This document shows positions 13,027-22,708 of a stretch of DNA of 64,000 nucleotides, in pieces. The stretch lies in the NCBI GenBank assembly GCA_009733575.1, contig ML769550.1, positions 62,001 to 126,000 on the forward strand. The letters run 5' to 3'. The position numbers and the translations under genes are program-made. This DNA comes from Gymnopus androsaceus JB14 (Eukaryota > Basidiomycota > Agaricomycetes > Agaricales > Omphalotaceae). Under the pieces are notes generated by a model. It saw nothing but the letters and a program-made list of their open reading frames with translations, had not been told where the DNA came from and did no database searches. The first letter of the stretch is position 1. Every line of letters starts with the position of its first letter.

Positions 13027-13072
13027 AAACTCCGACATACACCACTGGTCTGTTGTATGTAGGCCCTATCAG

Positions 13073-13423
13073 CATATGCTGTAAAGCTTTTGCAAAAAAG
13101 ACTGATAAGTGGTTGCAGAGCTATTGCAAAAGCACATGATAACTCCCGGAGGCCCGCAAAAAGCCCGGTCAGCTGCCAGAGCCTGGGGGGCGCTTAGGGC
13201 GCTTATTCGGCACCTACGGCACCTATGGCATCCTCCCAAAATGATGGAATACCATCAAATAGCATTATATCATTATTGGGCCATTGCTTTTGAAAAAGAC
13301 AGCGGCAGCAGTGTGCCGGGAGCAATGCCCGCCCACTGGCATATATAGTGCGCTCACCGGCACTTAATGCCTGCCCTCTGGCACTTATTTCACAAAAAAA
13401 AAAAGTCAGTGGTTAGGCTTATA
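13073..13423. repeat. DIRS left inverted terminal repeat
   Basis: About 350 bp matching the reverse complement of 19663-20020. Shared landmarks are GTAAAGCTTTTGCAAAA near the outer end, CTGGCATATATAGTGC-type sequence in the middle and GGTTAGGCTTATA at the inner end. The repeat continues for a few bases after an inserted element, at about 14157 (TTCCTGAAAAA). Confidence 0.8.
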
Positions 13424-14154
13424 CACTGGTGGCCAAAACTGATGAACCCCCCAAATTGGGAAGGTGGGTGCTAAAATGCCCAAAATTTATCGTCATTGTC
13501 ATCCTTTGTGAGCAGCTCAACAACAAACTTCAAAATTGCTTCAAAAATTATTACATGCTAACTGTACTACTCTTTGTCATTGTGAGCCCAATTTTTGGAG
13601 CATTCTAATGTATTTTCAGTTGACAACACTCCAAACAACTTGGTCAGCTTGCTAATGGGTTACACAGCAAGGATGGGCCTTTGGGAGCAAGAAAAAGGTG
13701 GTAGTGGGTATTAGGATGGTCTTAAAGGCTACAGAGAGACTTTTTGCTGCAGAATCTTGAGTATTGTTGCATTGAAGGGCAGGAAAAGCTCTGGGTATCA
13801 GGTACGCATGCTGCTTTGAGGTTTTTGTGGTCAAAACTCATTTTTCATTGTCTCTAGGACTACTACCTGACCTTGTACGCTGTCTACATCCCTCAAACAA
13901 CATATTTTGCTCAAATCTTCCTTTGACAACATTCCAAGCTCTGAAAATGTCATTAGGACTGTTGTTGCTCAATTTCGACCTTTCTGGTCATTCTTTTTGG
14001 GCAATGGGTACTTTCAAACATTCTACACTATATTATGTGCATTAGAATAGATGAAATCTACTTTCTGCATTCCTGCTCGCTATCCAACACAATGTTGAAC
14101 CTTTCAGCACCCACCTTCCTGATTTGGGGGGTTCATCAGTTTTGGCTGCCAGTG
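13424..14154. mobile_element. Tc1/mariner-type MITE inside the DIRS repeat
   Basis: 731 bp with inverted ends CACTGGTGGCCAAAACTGAT (left) and the complement of a near-identical end (right), plus further inverted sequence GGGAAGGTGGGTGCT. It is flanked by TA on both sides (13422-13423 and 14155-14156). The uninterrupted sequence is present in the right DIRS repeat (near 19668), so the insertion into TA is certain. Start CACTGG and TA target are the Tc1/mariner signature. No transposase is recognisable. Confidence 0.8.
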
Positions 14155-14169
14155 TATATTCCTGAAAAA

Positions 14170-15485
14170 ATCATGAAAAATGCTGATAATATTCAGGGGG
14201 CAATGGTGCACCCTGGACGAACTTTAATTTTTTGGCATGTGACTTGAGACTTAATTTAGTACCCACTGGTGCTTATTTCGTGTAAAAACTCGAAAATCAG
14301 GTCCCATAAATCCCGGAAAATCCTGGAAAAATCACAAAAAAGATGGAAAGTATTCAGAGGGTGTATCACAGTCACATGACCTGGATCTGGGGCAAAGAAA
14401 ACCCAATAATGGATAATGATCACAAAAAATCAGAAAATTACTATAAAACAGCAGGGGTGGGGATATACAGCATACCATATATGGTTATGGTAGCACTGTA
14501 TGAATATGGTTAGGGTGGCGCCAAATAAATATTGTTATGGTGGCACTGCATGAATATTGCTACCGTGGCACCATATGAATATGGTTAGGGCAGCACCATA
14601 TTTACAGTGGCACTGTATAAATATTGTTACAGTGGCATCATAGGAATACAGTACAGGTGGCACCATATTTACAGTGGCACTGTATAAATATTGCTAGAGT
14701 GGCACTAAATGAATATGGCTAGGGTGGCACTATATTTACAGTGGCACCATATAAATATTGGTATAGTGGTATCAAAATTTTTGCACTGAAAATTGCATGT
14801 GACTCCCAATAAGCCATAATTGGGTATGGGAATTATCATGCTGTATATCCCCACCCCTGCTGTTTATAGTAATTTTGTGATTTTTTGTGATCATTATCCA
14901 TGATTGGGTTTTCTTTGCCACAGATCCAGGTCATGTGACTGTGATACACCCTCTGAATATTTTCCATAGTTTTTGTGATTTTTCCAGGATTTTTTCGGGA
15001 TTTATGGGACCTGATTTTCGAGTTTTTACACAGACTCCTTCCCATTTGCATTTGCAAGGAAAAATAATGAGAGTGTAGTGATCTCATGTGTCATAAAAGT
15101 TTATTGTAATTATCCCTTGCAAAGTGACTGGCATAAACTGCAGTGGTGCTTTGGCTTTGTTTGGGCGTTTGGGCTGCCAAGTGACTGGTTCCATGGCCCA
15201 AAGGCCCAAACAAGGCCAATATGCCACTGCAGTTTATGCCTGTCACTTTGCAAGGGATAATTACAATAAGCTTTTGATGACAACTCAGATTAGATAAGAT
15301 ATATACTACACTAGTAACACTACTCTCATTATCCTCCCTTGCAAACATGAATGGGAAGGAGTCTAGTTTTTACACAAAATAAGCACCAGTGGGTGCTAAA
15401 TTAAGTCTCAAGTCACATGCCAAAAAATTAAAGTTTGCCCAGGGCACACTGTTGCCCCCTGAATATTTTCAGCATTTTTCATGAT
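14170..15485. mobile_element. Fold-back element with tandem-repeat loop
   Basis: Left arm 14170-14474, right arm 14836-15485 once a nested insertion (15032-15364 plus one target repeat) is removed; each arm is about 305 bp. ATCATGAAAAATGCTGA marks the left tip and its complement the right tip. The loop (14475-14835) is a degenerate tandem array with a period of about 30-35 bp built on GGTGGCACTxTATGAATATx. Non-coding. Confidence 0.72.
15032..15364. mobile_element. Nested 333-bp fold-back element, MULE-like
   Basis: Inverted ends AGACTCCTTCCCATTTG and complement, with inner inverted arms around a GGTTCCATGGCCC centre. It sits between two copies of the 11-mer AGTTTTTACAC (15021-15031 and 15365-15375). 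The opposite arm of the host fold-back element has the same sequence without insert (near 14277), which gives the empty site. A 9-11-bp duplication is typical of Mutator-like transposition. Non-coding. Confidence 0.75.
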
Positions 15486-16013
15486 CTAATCAGCTCAGTG
15501 AACATCCATGTTAGGCAAAATTAGTGTTGCGAAGGCATGGCTTGATACAACGTGGCATAGCTTTAAATGACATTGGCCTGGAAATGATGTGACTTGCTCG
15601 ATTCGGGCAATAGCACAACTTGACTTTTGACATGCCATGACTTCTGCCCAAATATGTTTGTTTTTCCCTTGGGGCCTTCTTTGAGATGCCTCAAGAATCT
15701 AAAATATGTTCATATGGCACAAATAATGATATTAAACAATTTTACACACTACCAAAGGTAGTTGGAAGCATTGAGAACGATATCACTGTTGGCCTGATGG
15801 CTCTTTCACGGACTCTCGGCAGTCTGGCAAAGAGCCCAGACACCTGAACTTGGCAGAATCTAGTTAGAATCTAGACCACAGGAAGTCATTGACTCAAGCA
15901 GCATGCTGTCAAAGCCATGCCATCCAGTTGCTCACACCATTAGTGGCTTATGATGTGACTTTGAATGACGTGACTGCCGGCATGCTGCCGTTTAAAGTCA
16001 TGCCTTTGCAATA

Positions 16014-17041
16014 CTAGGCAAAATCAACCCCATGGGGCCCACGTGTATTGGGAGACACTCCGAAGTGGGTATAAAGGGTATAAAGAAATTGAGTTGGGCA
16101 AGGAACAATGTGGATGAGATTTAGATGGGAGGAGCGTCTTGTTGTTGACTCTGGAGCATTGCATGCAGCAGAGTTGGGTTTTGTGGATGTAGATTTGGAA
16201 CGTTGATGAACTCCAATGCCCCGCTGCTTGGATAACATGTGGGGGTGCCCTGTCTCTGCCAGAGCGATTGCAGCACCCACCTGCATTGATTGACCCCCAT
16301 AATTCATGTTTGGGATGTACTGGTGAAGCCTGCAAATGAAGGAAGACCGTTTTGGCACTTGCCCATCTGCTCTAACCCATAGGAAGGGGTTCAGTGGGCA
16401 GCATCATCCTGCAGATGTAGATATTTTTGAAACATCAATAGTGCTTGGGAATCAGTAACTATTACTCGATTCCCCTCAAAAAATCTGTCTGCTTTGTGAG
16501 ACTGAAGGGTGAAGGAGTACTGGTAGTAGAGGCCAAAAGTTGTTGGCAGTATTTGCGTGGATTATGTTTAGCAGCTACATCTGCACAGCACATTTTGCCT
16601 AATCAAAGGAGGCCATGGAAACCCGTAAAAAGCATTGCTGCCCAAAGAATGTTGTTGTATGAAGCTGCTGAATCAAGCTTGGATGAAACTGCACGTAAAA
16701 GGTCATGGCCAAGAGGGAGCTTCCGATTAACGGGCTTGCTTTTTTAACCACTTGCACCCTTCTAATGTGCGAGCAACAAGGTCAGAATGGCGGATTTTGC
16801 GTATGTCAGGGAAATATGGCTCAAGTTGGCTGCAGATACCTGAGAGATAAGAGTCAACAGATCTAGGTTCAATGTGATGGCACATGAATACCATGTAGAA
16901 GCTGAGAGTGTTAGCTGTGGGCGTGATAGGGAAAGAATGTAATTTGCAGAATTCAATATAAGAATTGAGCGCAGAACCATAAGTTAGAGATGTGGTGGAG
17001 TCAACCAAGGACCCAAGAGCAATAGCACATTCATGTATCAA
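16014..17041 (-). pseudogene. DIRS tyrosine recombinase, broken
   Basis: Site-specific recombinase that would integrate the circular DIRS DNA. N-terminal SAM-like domain: 17041-16727, with SYxEFCKLHSFPITPTANTL-type sequence and a YLSGI motif. The catalytic domain continues in pieces towards 16024: a stretch resembling TGFHGLLxLG, then GHWSSSTFQIYI, which corresponds to the G-x-W-S-S...F...YI region carrying the active tyrosine in fungal DIRS. At 16603-16605 an in-frame TGA falls where the first catalytic arginine (L-R-x-G/E-L) is expected. Frameshifts separate the last two motifs. Confidence 0.72.
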
Positions 17042-17097
17042 CTGCTCTTTAGTCCAGGCTTCCCTACGGGGCTACCTGGACCAAACCATTCCAATTT

Positions 17098-17619
17098 TCA
17101 TTTCAATGCCGCCCCCAGCCATTCAGGAGGGGGTAGAAAAGAGTCTACACATAGATCTGGTTTGAGCTCCCACGCTCTCGCAAAGTTAGCTTGTGAAATG
17201 GCATCAGCAAAGGAATTGTGATCTTCTTTAATGTGCAGGATGCAAACATCAATGTTGAAAGTAATGAAACCATCTACCACCAAGCAAAGAAGAGGATTAA
17301 TTTCAGGTGATGCGGATAGCGTGTTGAAGATATCAATGGTGTTCTGACTGTCTGTGAAAAGCATAAGGTGGAGCTGGCAAATAAGGGAGGCATCAGCATG
17401 TATGGTTGAACCATACCAGTGGATTGCACTGACAACGTAGAACACTTTGTAGAAAAAAATAATGCAACCTAACAAGTCTTTAGGTATGGGACAGTAGAAA
17501 CCTAGCTTCAGCTCAGGCACATAAAATCCCATACCTTTCAGACAAGCATCGCAGAAGATGGTGAAGTTGCAATCCACGTAAGGGTCCCAGTCTAGGCCAT
17601 CAAAGAGATAGATCCCCAA
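17098..17619 (-). pseudogene. DIRS RNase H domain
   Basis: RNase H part of the DIRS polyprotein; it would remove RNA from the RNA-DNA hybrid. The first catalytic aspartate lies in TIFCDACLKGMGF (compare T-D-A-S-x-x-G-x-G in DIRS), a second acidic site in LMLFTDSQNTIDIF, and a third in HNSFADAISQ. It is separated from the RT by a stop at 17627 and a frame change, so it would not be translated in phase. Confidence 0.75.
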
Positions 17620-17626
17620 AGAAAAC

Positions 17627-18544
17627 TCAATGTGAGTTAAGATCAGATTTGACAGGCTTGTTTAGATAGATGAGCACATTCTGTTTGTCCTTTCCCTTCA
17701 TCTTATTGTAGACATTCAAAAGACACAGCTTCATGAGAGGAAAGACATTAAATGACCAGTTGAGCCAACCAGCAAGTTTCTGGAATTCATGAAGTGTGCA
17801 ACACCGGTTTGGCGTGTTGATGAAATCCCACACAAAAACAGTTAATTCCTGCTTTGAGTCAGGAGGCATGGTCACTGTCATTGTGTTGGGGTCGACTTCA
17901 TAGCCAATTATGGGCAGAGTTGTGCCCCAGACCTGCTTTTCACGTTTGTGAGGGATACCAAGGTAATCATAGAGTTCAAGCAAGTCTTGTTTCGTAGGCA
18001 TCATGATGTTGTATGGCGCATAGTATGTCAATTTCCCTTCGTCTTCCCAGCCAAATGCATCATCCATGTAGATGAAGAGAAGGAAGACGAGCAACACGTT
18101 GATGGCAATCCAGATGACCAGTCCAGCAAAAGTCATCCAAATTCTCAGTGATCTGCAATTACCAAATGTGGTGCACCAGTCAACATTCCTTTTGACTGCA
18201 ACCACCATCTTCCCACTTTCCAGCTCACTTTTTGTAGGCAGATTCAATGTTGCCACCTGCTTTATCTGCCACAGAAGATGCAGCAGCATTAATCTGTAAG
18301 CCTCTGAAACATCTGATTTGAACATAACCAGCTTTCTCTGTGGATTCTTCCTCTTGTGCTCCAGCAAAGCAGACAGCAACTCTTTAATCATATCCATTCT
18401 CACACCTTTCGTGACAACCTGGTCAACCATCAAGTTCTGGCAAAAATTGCCAGCACTCTGGTTTGCCACAAGACGCAGGTTATCCAAATGAGGTTTAGGA
18501 ACCACAATCGTAGGCATAGAGTACATTCCAGGAAGGAGATCCAA
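17627..18544 (-). pseudogene. DIRS reverse transcriptase domain
   Basis: Reverse transcriptase of the DIRS polyprotein. The start DLLPGMYSMPTIVVPKPH and LRLVANQSAG are DIRS landmarks. FKSDVSEAYRLMLLH contains the first catalytic aspartate, and FIYMDDAFGWED the YMDD pair, which is intact. HKREKQVWGTTLPIIGYEVD is the conserved downstream block. The true frame extends upstream: a related stretch (YPESWDNSWAPPL and DFINNQRNDE) lies at about 18560-18740 but is interrupted by stops. Ends at an in-frame stop before RNase H. Confidence 0.8.
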
Positions 18545-18738
18545 GCCAAAAGTATGCGAGAATCTCCCTTTCTTTACCTCATCATTGCGCTGGTTATTAA
18601 TGAAATCTCATTCACATTCAGACAGTGGCGGTGCCCAAGAATTATCCCAACTTTCAGGATATCCATCAGCATGCTTCATGTTGGCGAAAAGGCCAGAAAC
18701 CATGCCTCAACCCTTTGACAACTGAATGCACAAGCTAG

Positions 18739-19354
18739 TCAGTTTGGATGTCCCCTCAACATTTCTTTGAAATGGTCAACATTGATGAATTGGGGAATCT
18801 GGAATAAATTGAGATTGTTGTGTATAGTCTTCAGCACAGGTTTGTTTTTGTACTTGCTAGCAGGTGGTCTAGGAAGGGGTTCATTGATTAATGTGTAAAC
18901 CACAGCTTGACTGCTACCAGTTATGCCTTCCTTCCAACCAAAGCCCCTCCTGTACCTCAGCATGAAACTCACACCACCAGACTCCTTCATCTCCATCTTC
19001 TCTTCTACTTCAACTCCAACTTCTACTACACCCCTTCCCCAAGCTACTCACGCCAGATTGGACAAGAACGGCCCAGCTGCTAGCTCAGGTCAATTGGTGT
19101 TCCTTGCTGGGACATTCCGTGTCAATGTGCTTGTCCAATCCGCAGTTGATACAGATATGCTTGTAGTGGCAGTCAGTTTTGGAGCAGTTGCCGTTGTTCC
19201 AGTTTCTACAAGCATCTGACTTCCTTCCCTTGTTTCTTCTGACGCCTTTTCCTTGAGTACTTGCAACAGCAACTCCTGCTGATTCAACGTGCACTGTCTG
19301 GAAGTGGGAGAATTTTTCAAACTTGTAGAGGAGGCAATCTCTTTGCTTCCCCAC
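18739..19354 (-). pseudogene. DIRS gag-like zinc-finger protein, fragment
   Basis: Putative structural/nucleic-acid-binding protein of the DIRS element. Residues from 19354-19085 contain a CCCH-type finger followed by a CCHC-like knuckle (CRNWNNGNCSKTDCHYKH then CINCGLDKHIDTEC). The following piece (18996-18739) reads LINEPLPRPPASKY and ends IDxFKEMLRGHPN-like, which leads into the RT region. The frames do not join, so this is a remnant. A similar finger occurs at 49123-49350 in another element. Confidence 0.68.
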
Positions 19355-19662
19355 ATAGATTTGAGCAGCTTTGTTGTAGTTGATGAAAGTGCAAATTGAT
19401 AAAGTGAACTAGTGAGATGGAGAGGACAATGAGTGAAACAAGAAAATAAGTAAAAATTTCCACCAGCACTGGATATATATAAGCAACACCCTGTAAACAG
19501 GGGTTAGCATGCTGCACAGCTCAGTGCTCTGAGACTCATCTGTTTGTGATGGAACCACTTTCAACCTTGCTGGGTCCCATACAGGTACATTCACATCACA
19601 TTAATTTTCCTTTACTGATTAGACTTCTGTAATCCCTCAGGATTAAATCTGATTTTTCAGGA

Positions 19663-20020
19663 ATATATAAGCCTAACCACCAACTTTTTTTTTGTTTTTG
19701 TTTTTGTGAAATAAGTGCCGGAGGGCGGGAATTAAGCGCCGGTGAGTGCACTATATATGCCAGTGGGCGGGCATTGCTCCTGGCACACTGCTGTTGTTGT
19801 CTTTTTCAAACGCAATGGCCTAATAATGATATAATGCTATTTGATGGTATTCCGTCATTTTGGGAGGGTGCTGGAGGTGCCAAATAAGCGCCCTAAGCGC
19901 CTCACCGGGCTCTGGCAGCTGACTGGGCTTTTTTCCGGGCCTCTGAGAGTTATTGTGTGCTTTTGCAATAGCTCTATGACCACTTATCAGTCTCTTTTGC
20001 AAAAGCTTTACTGCATACTA
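19663..20020. repeat. DIRS right inverted terminal repeat
   Basis: Reverse complement of 13073-13423, about 355 bp. The inner end reads TATATAAGCCTAACC and the outer end GCAAAAGCTTTACTGCATA. Since the element's genes are on the minus strand, this is the 5' repeat. It directly abuts a truncated copia gag at about 20024. Confidence 0.8.
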
Positions 20021-20041
20021 TGAACCAAGGTCAATAAACAT

Positions 20042-20409
20042 TTGGATGACATGATCAACATCCGCGATGACCTCATGACTAGAGGAATCAATATCAACAA
20101 TGATATATTCATCAACACCATTATGTCTTCTGTCCCCAACACCTTCAAAGCCACAATCAATGCCCTCGCTATTTTTGCTGTTAAAAACAAAAGCAAGCTC
20201 AATCCCACTGAGCTTATTTTGACTATCCATGCAGAAGGAATGGTCCAGCAAATGTGACATGATCACAAGAAGGAATCAGCAAGTTATGCCGGTAACAGGG
20301 AAAGAGGAGGTTTCCGAGGTTGTTGAAATTCCTTTAGGGGACATTCCCGAGGCAGAGGCAGAGGCTGCAGAGGATTGACAAGTTGCCAGGACTCCATTTG
20401 TTATAACTG
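20042..20409 (+). pseudogene. Copia gag fragment (UBN2-type)
   Basis: Gag segment with HLDDMINIRDDLMTRG and FINTIMSSVPNTFKATINAL, which match the UBN2/gag-polypeptide domain of copia elements. After a frame change it reaches the first half of a zinc knuckle (ICYNC) at 20396-20410, where an insertion starts. The second half of the knuckle (CGGKGHFGNQC) resumes at about 21001. Confidence 0.75.
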
Positions 20410-20996
20410 TGCCTGAGGAGATAGCTGTATTATAATACAGCCCAATAAGTTATCGGAAGTGTATTATAATACCACCGATAAGTTCTTGGATGGCCTATAA
20501 CCGCCTAATAAACCCTAACCATAGTTTAATAAGATGGAGCCATATCTTGGGAACTAGGGCCGTGGGAAAAAACAGAAACAGCTACACCCCCTTATTTTTT
20601 CCCTCTTTCCAGTGGTGCCTCTGCTTAACCCTAATCTAAAATTAGGGTTATGACCAAATATAGTAATAAGCACTGATCAAAACAGTGCCAAACAAACAGT
20701 GAACATAGGTTAGGGTTAGGGTGGTTAGGGTTTAGGGGTTGAGGATAATAATGGGGGTGTGGGGGCTTGCCCCCACTGTTAAAATATTAATCAGGGTTAG
20801 GGTTAGGATGCAAGGTATGGCTAGGGTTGGGTGCAGGTGACCTACACGAGCATGGGAAAAGTGTCCGTTTTTCCCACAGGCTCTTGTTCTCTCTGTATTG
20901 ATATTTCTTTTTTGCACAGACAACTTATCTATGGTATTATAATACACTCCTGATAACTTATCGGGCTGTATTATAATATACCTAATGAACCAGCTG
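20410..20996. mobile_element. 587-bp insertion in copia zinc knuckle
   Basis: Splits the gag zinc knuckle between its two cysteine pairs. ATAACTG is repeated on both sides (20403-20409 and 20997-21003). Near both ends lies ATTATAATACAGCCC followed by RATAAGTTATC in inverted orientation. The interior contains two runs of TTAGGG-type repeats (about 20712-20740 and 20790-20812). No coding sequence. Confidence 0.65.
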
Positions 20997-21037
20997 ATAA
21001 CTGCGGAGGTAAAGGACACTTTGGAAATCAATGTCCA

Positions 21038-22131
21038 TTGGAGAAGCGCAGTCAGGCCAATGAGGCCAAGGAAACAAAATCTCCCAAAGAGAAGCAGAAG
21101 AAGAGATTGGATGGAAACTGGAGAGACAGGCCAAAGAACAACAAAGTGGCATCCTCATCTATGATTGAGGAATTACCAGAGTCATCATGGGCAGCAATTG
21201 AAATTCCCGCTAAGCATGGGAATCTTGTTTTTGATTTTTCCAAAATAGCTGATAAATTTGAATTAGCTCTTTCATTGCCGAGCGATCAAAGCTGCATAGT
21301 GCAGAACATCAAAGTTGACACTCTGCCACCTCTTACTCTTAATGATGAAGAGGAGGAAGAAGTATACGTTGATGTTAATCTCTTTCCTTCCTTTAAATTT
21401 GAATACAATGCTGAAGAAGGAGTTGGAAAGGTGATCATGCTTACGCTGCAGCCCACAGTTACAGAGCAAATCTTTTTGACTCTGGATGCTCTACCCACAT
21501 GATGCCATGCACCGACAAACTCAGGAATCAAAGGGAGATTCCAACACGAGTCATTCAGGCTGCTAACGTGGAAACTTTCACAGCAAACATCTCTGGCACA
21601 CTCCATCTTGATCTCCCCACATATGGGCAAGAAGTTCAAATGCTAAAGCTCCATCACACCCTTCTATGTCCAGACACTCCCAACACACTTGTATCACTGG
21701 GAAAACTTGATGATGATGGTTACACCATCCATACTGCAAATGGTAAAATGACAATCAGAGATCACCAGGGGAAACTTGTGGGAGTTATCCCAAAGACTAA
21801 CAGACTATACCAGATCCCATCCCGGGAACACGCTTATTCAACTAAGATTGGCAGATTGGTATCTCTTTACAAGGCACACTGCATCTTAGGTCACCTCAAC
21901 TATGCTTACATGAAGCATATGTTCCGAGACAAGCAGGTTTGTGGAATTGGATTGGAGTTTTGGATCCAATCCGATTCCATTAAAAGGCTTCAAACTGTGT
22001 TAAGCAAAGTTCAATGTGCATGTTGCGCTATACCATTGTGTTCTGGGGTGTTGTGTACCATGAGATGTCATTGTGTCCCAATACATTCCAGATATGCTGT
22101 GAATTCATTACTGAGAAATTCTCCCCCTTAA
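21038..22131 (+). pseudogene. Copia gag C-terminus, protease and integrase start
   Basis: 21001-21502 continues gag after the zinc knuckle with a Lys-rich and then acidic linker and ends with LDALPT, where the aspartic protease site would begin. The frame then shifts to 21499, with protease-like sequence (HLDLPTYGQEVQM, LKLHHTLLCPDTPNTLVSLG) and the integrase zinc-binding start LYKAHCILGHLNYAYMKHMF. The frame turns into antisense integrase at about 21945. The canonical D-S/T-G of the protease is not seen, so the enzyme is inactive. Confidence 0.7.
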
Positions 22132-22444
22132 TCAGAGTGGAGAACTTTAACAGTTGTGCCATATTGTGTTTGGAGATCTGTTTGGAGAACCACATATTGT
22201 GCGAATGACTCGTCCTTCAACTTCATTTGGGGTTCCTCCAACCAATCAGTTGCTTCATCAATCAAAGTCAGCATGTAAGTGCAATAGTTTACCATCCTGA
22301 CTTGTGCTGGTTCCCACACGTCCATGTGGAAAATGTCTCCAAATTTCTCTGCATGTGGAGATGATCACACCTGAGCAATAGGATACCTGGATGCTTTCCC
22401 AAGCATACAAGTGCAGCATTCTGGTTTGTCCATTTGTTTTGGGA
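21945..22444 (-). pseudogene. Inverted copia integrase core segment
   Basis: About 500 bp inside the plus-strand copia read as integrase on the minus strand. From 22444 downwards come a Cys-x-x-Cys piece (PECCTCMLGKA), then DVWEPAQVR with the first catalytic Asp, LTLIDEATDW, LHSD followed by GGEF with the second Asp, and HNTPEHNGIA with the catalytic Glu region. Several stops interrupt it. It is a block inversion of this element's own integrase, because the same part is absent from the plus strand. Confidence 0.78.
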
Positions 22445-22708
22445 CCAAAACAAATGGACAAACACTGGATAGGACTCAAACCCGAATTAAATGGTTGCTA
22501 CATCTACTGGCCAACATGTCACACTGTCACAACAGAGAGGAACATAGTTTTCTCTGACAGGCAGATCCAACCTGTTGAAGGGGAGGATGGAATTTTGGGA
22601 AATTTAGAAATATCGGTCACCAAGTTGGAAGAGCCTGTCATACCAGTTCCAGAAGAAATTGCTGAACCAATTGCACCAGACAAAGTATCTAGCAAACAAG
22701 TCAGATGA
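22445..22708 (+). pseudogene. Copia integrase C-terminal part
   Basis: Plus-strand pol resumes after the inverted block. The stretch around GCYIYWPTCHTVTTERNIVF corresponds to the copia integrase C-terminal signature (...VYWP...RSVTVERNV-F). An acidic, Pro-rich linker follows before the reverse transcriptase, with a stop at 22708. Confidence 0.7.

Larger units (their letters stand above)
5451..13068. repeat. Tandem duplication unit 1
   Basis: This stretch is collinear with 45119-54300. Similarity begins inside MFS exon 3 (AGAACAAGCAAGCTGGGT at about 5452 and 45121) and continues through MFS exons 2 and 1, their upstream DNA, a 7TM gene and its downstream sequence, ending near 13068. Unit 1 lacks all insertions found in unit 2 and has five of its own (6951-7057, about 7349-8003, about 8044-8582, about 10751-11893, about 12752-13026). 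The stretch 5759-9020 has no gene: apart from the insertions it is unique upstream sequence shared with unit 2. Confidence 0.85.
13073..20020 (-). mobile_element. DIRS-like tyrosine-recombinase retrotransposon, decayed
   Basis: On the minus strand the order is gag-type zinc-finger protein, reverse transcriptase, RNase H, tyrosine recombinase, with inverted rather than direct terminal repeats; this combination defines DIRS. Total length is 6.95 kb. Removing two later insertions (13424-14154 and 14170-15485) leaves about 4.9 kb, which fits the family. Frames are broken in gag/RT, RT/RNase H and the recombinase, so the copy is dead. No target duplication is seen, as expected for recombinase-driven integration. 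The stretch 15486-16013 holds no recognisable gene. Confidence 0.82.

Noticed and set aside
13073..20020. KDZ/Plavaka-type DNA transposon, because of the long inverted repeats
   Set aside because: The internal genes are RT, RNase H and tyrosine recombinase, which identify DIRS.
20700..20815. Telomere or former chromosome end (TTAGGG repeats)
   Set aside because: Only two short degenerate runs inside a 587-bp insertion with its own target duplication; not a chromosome end.
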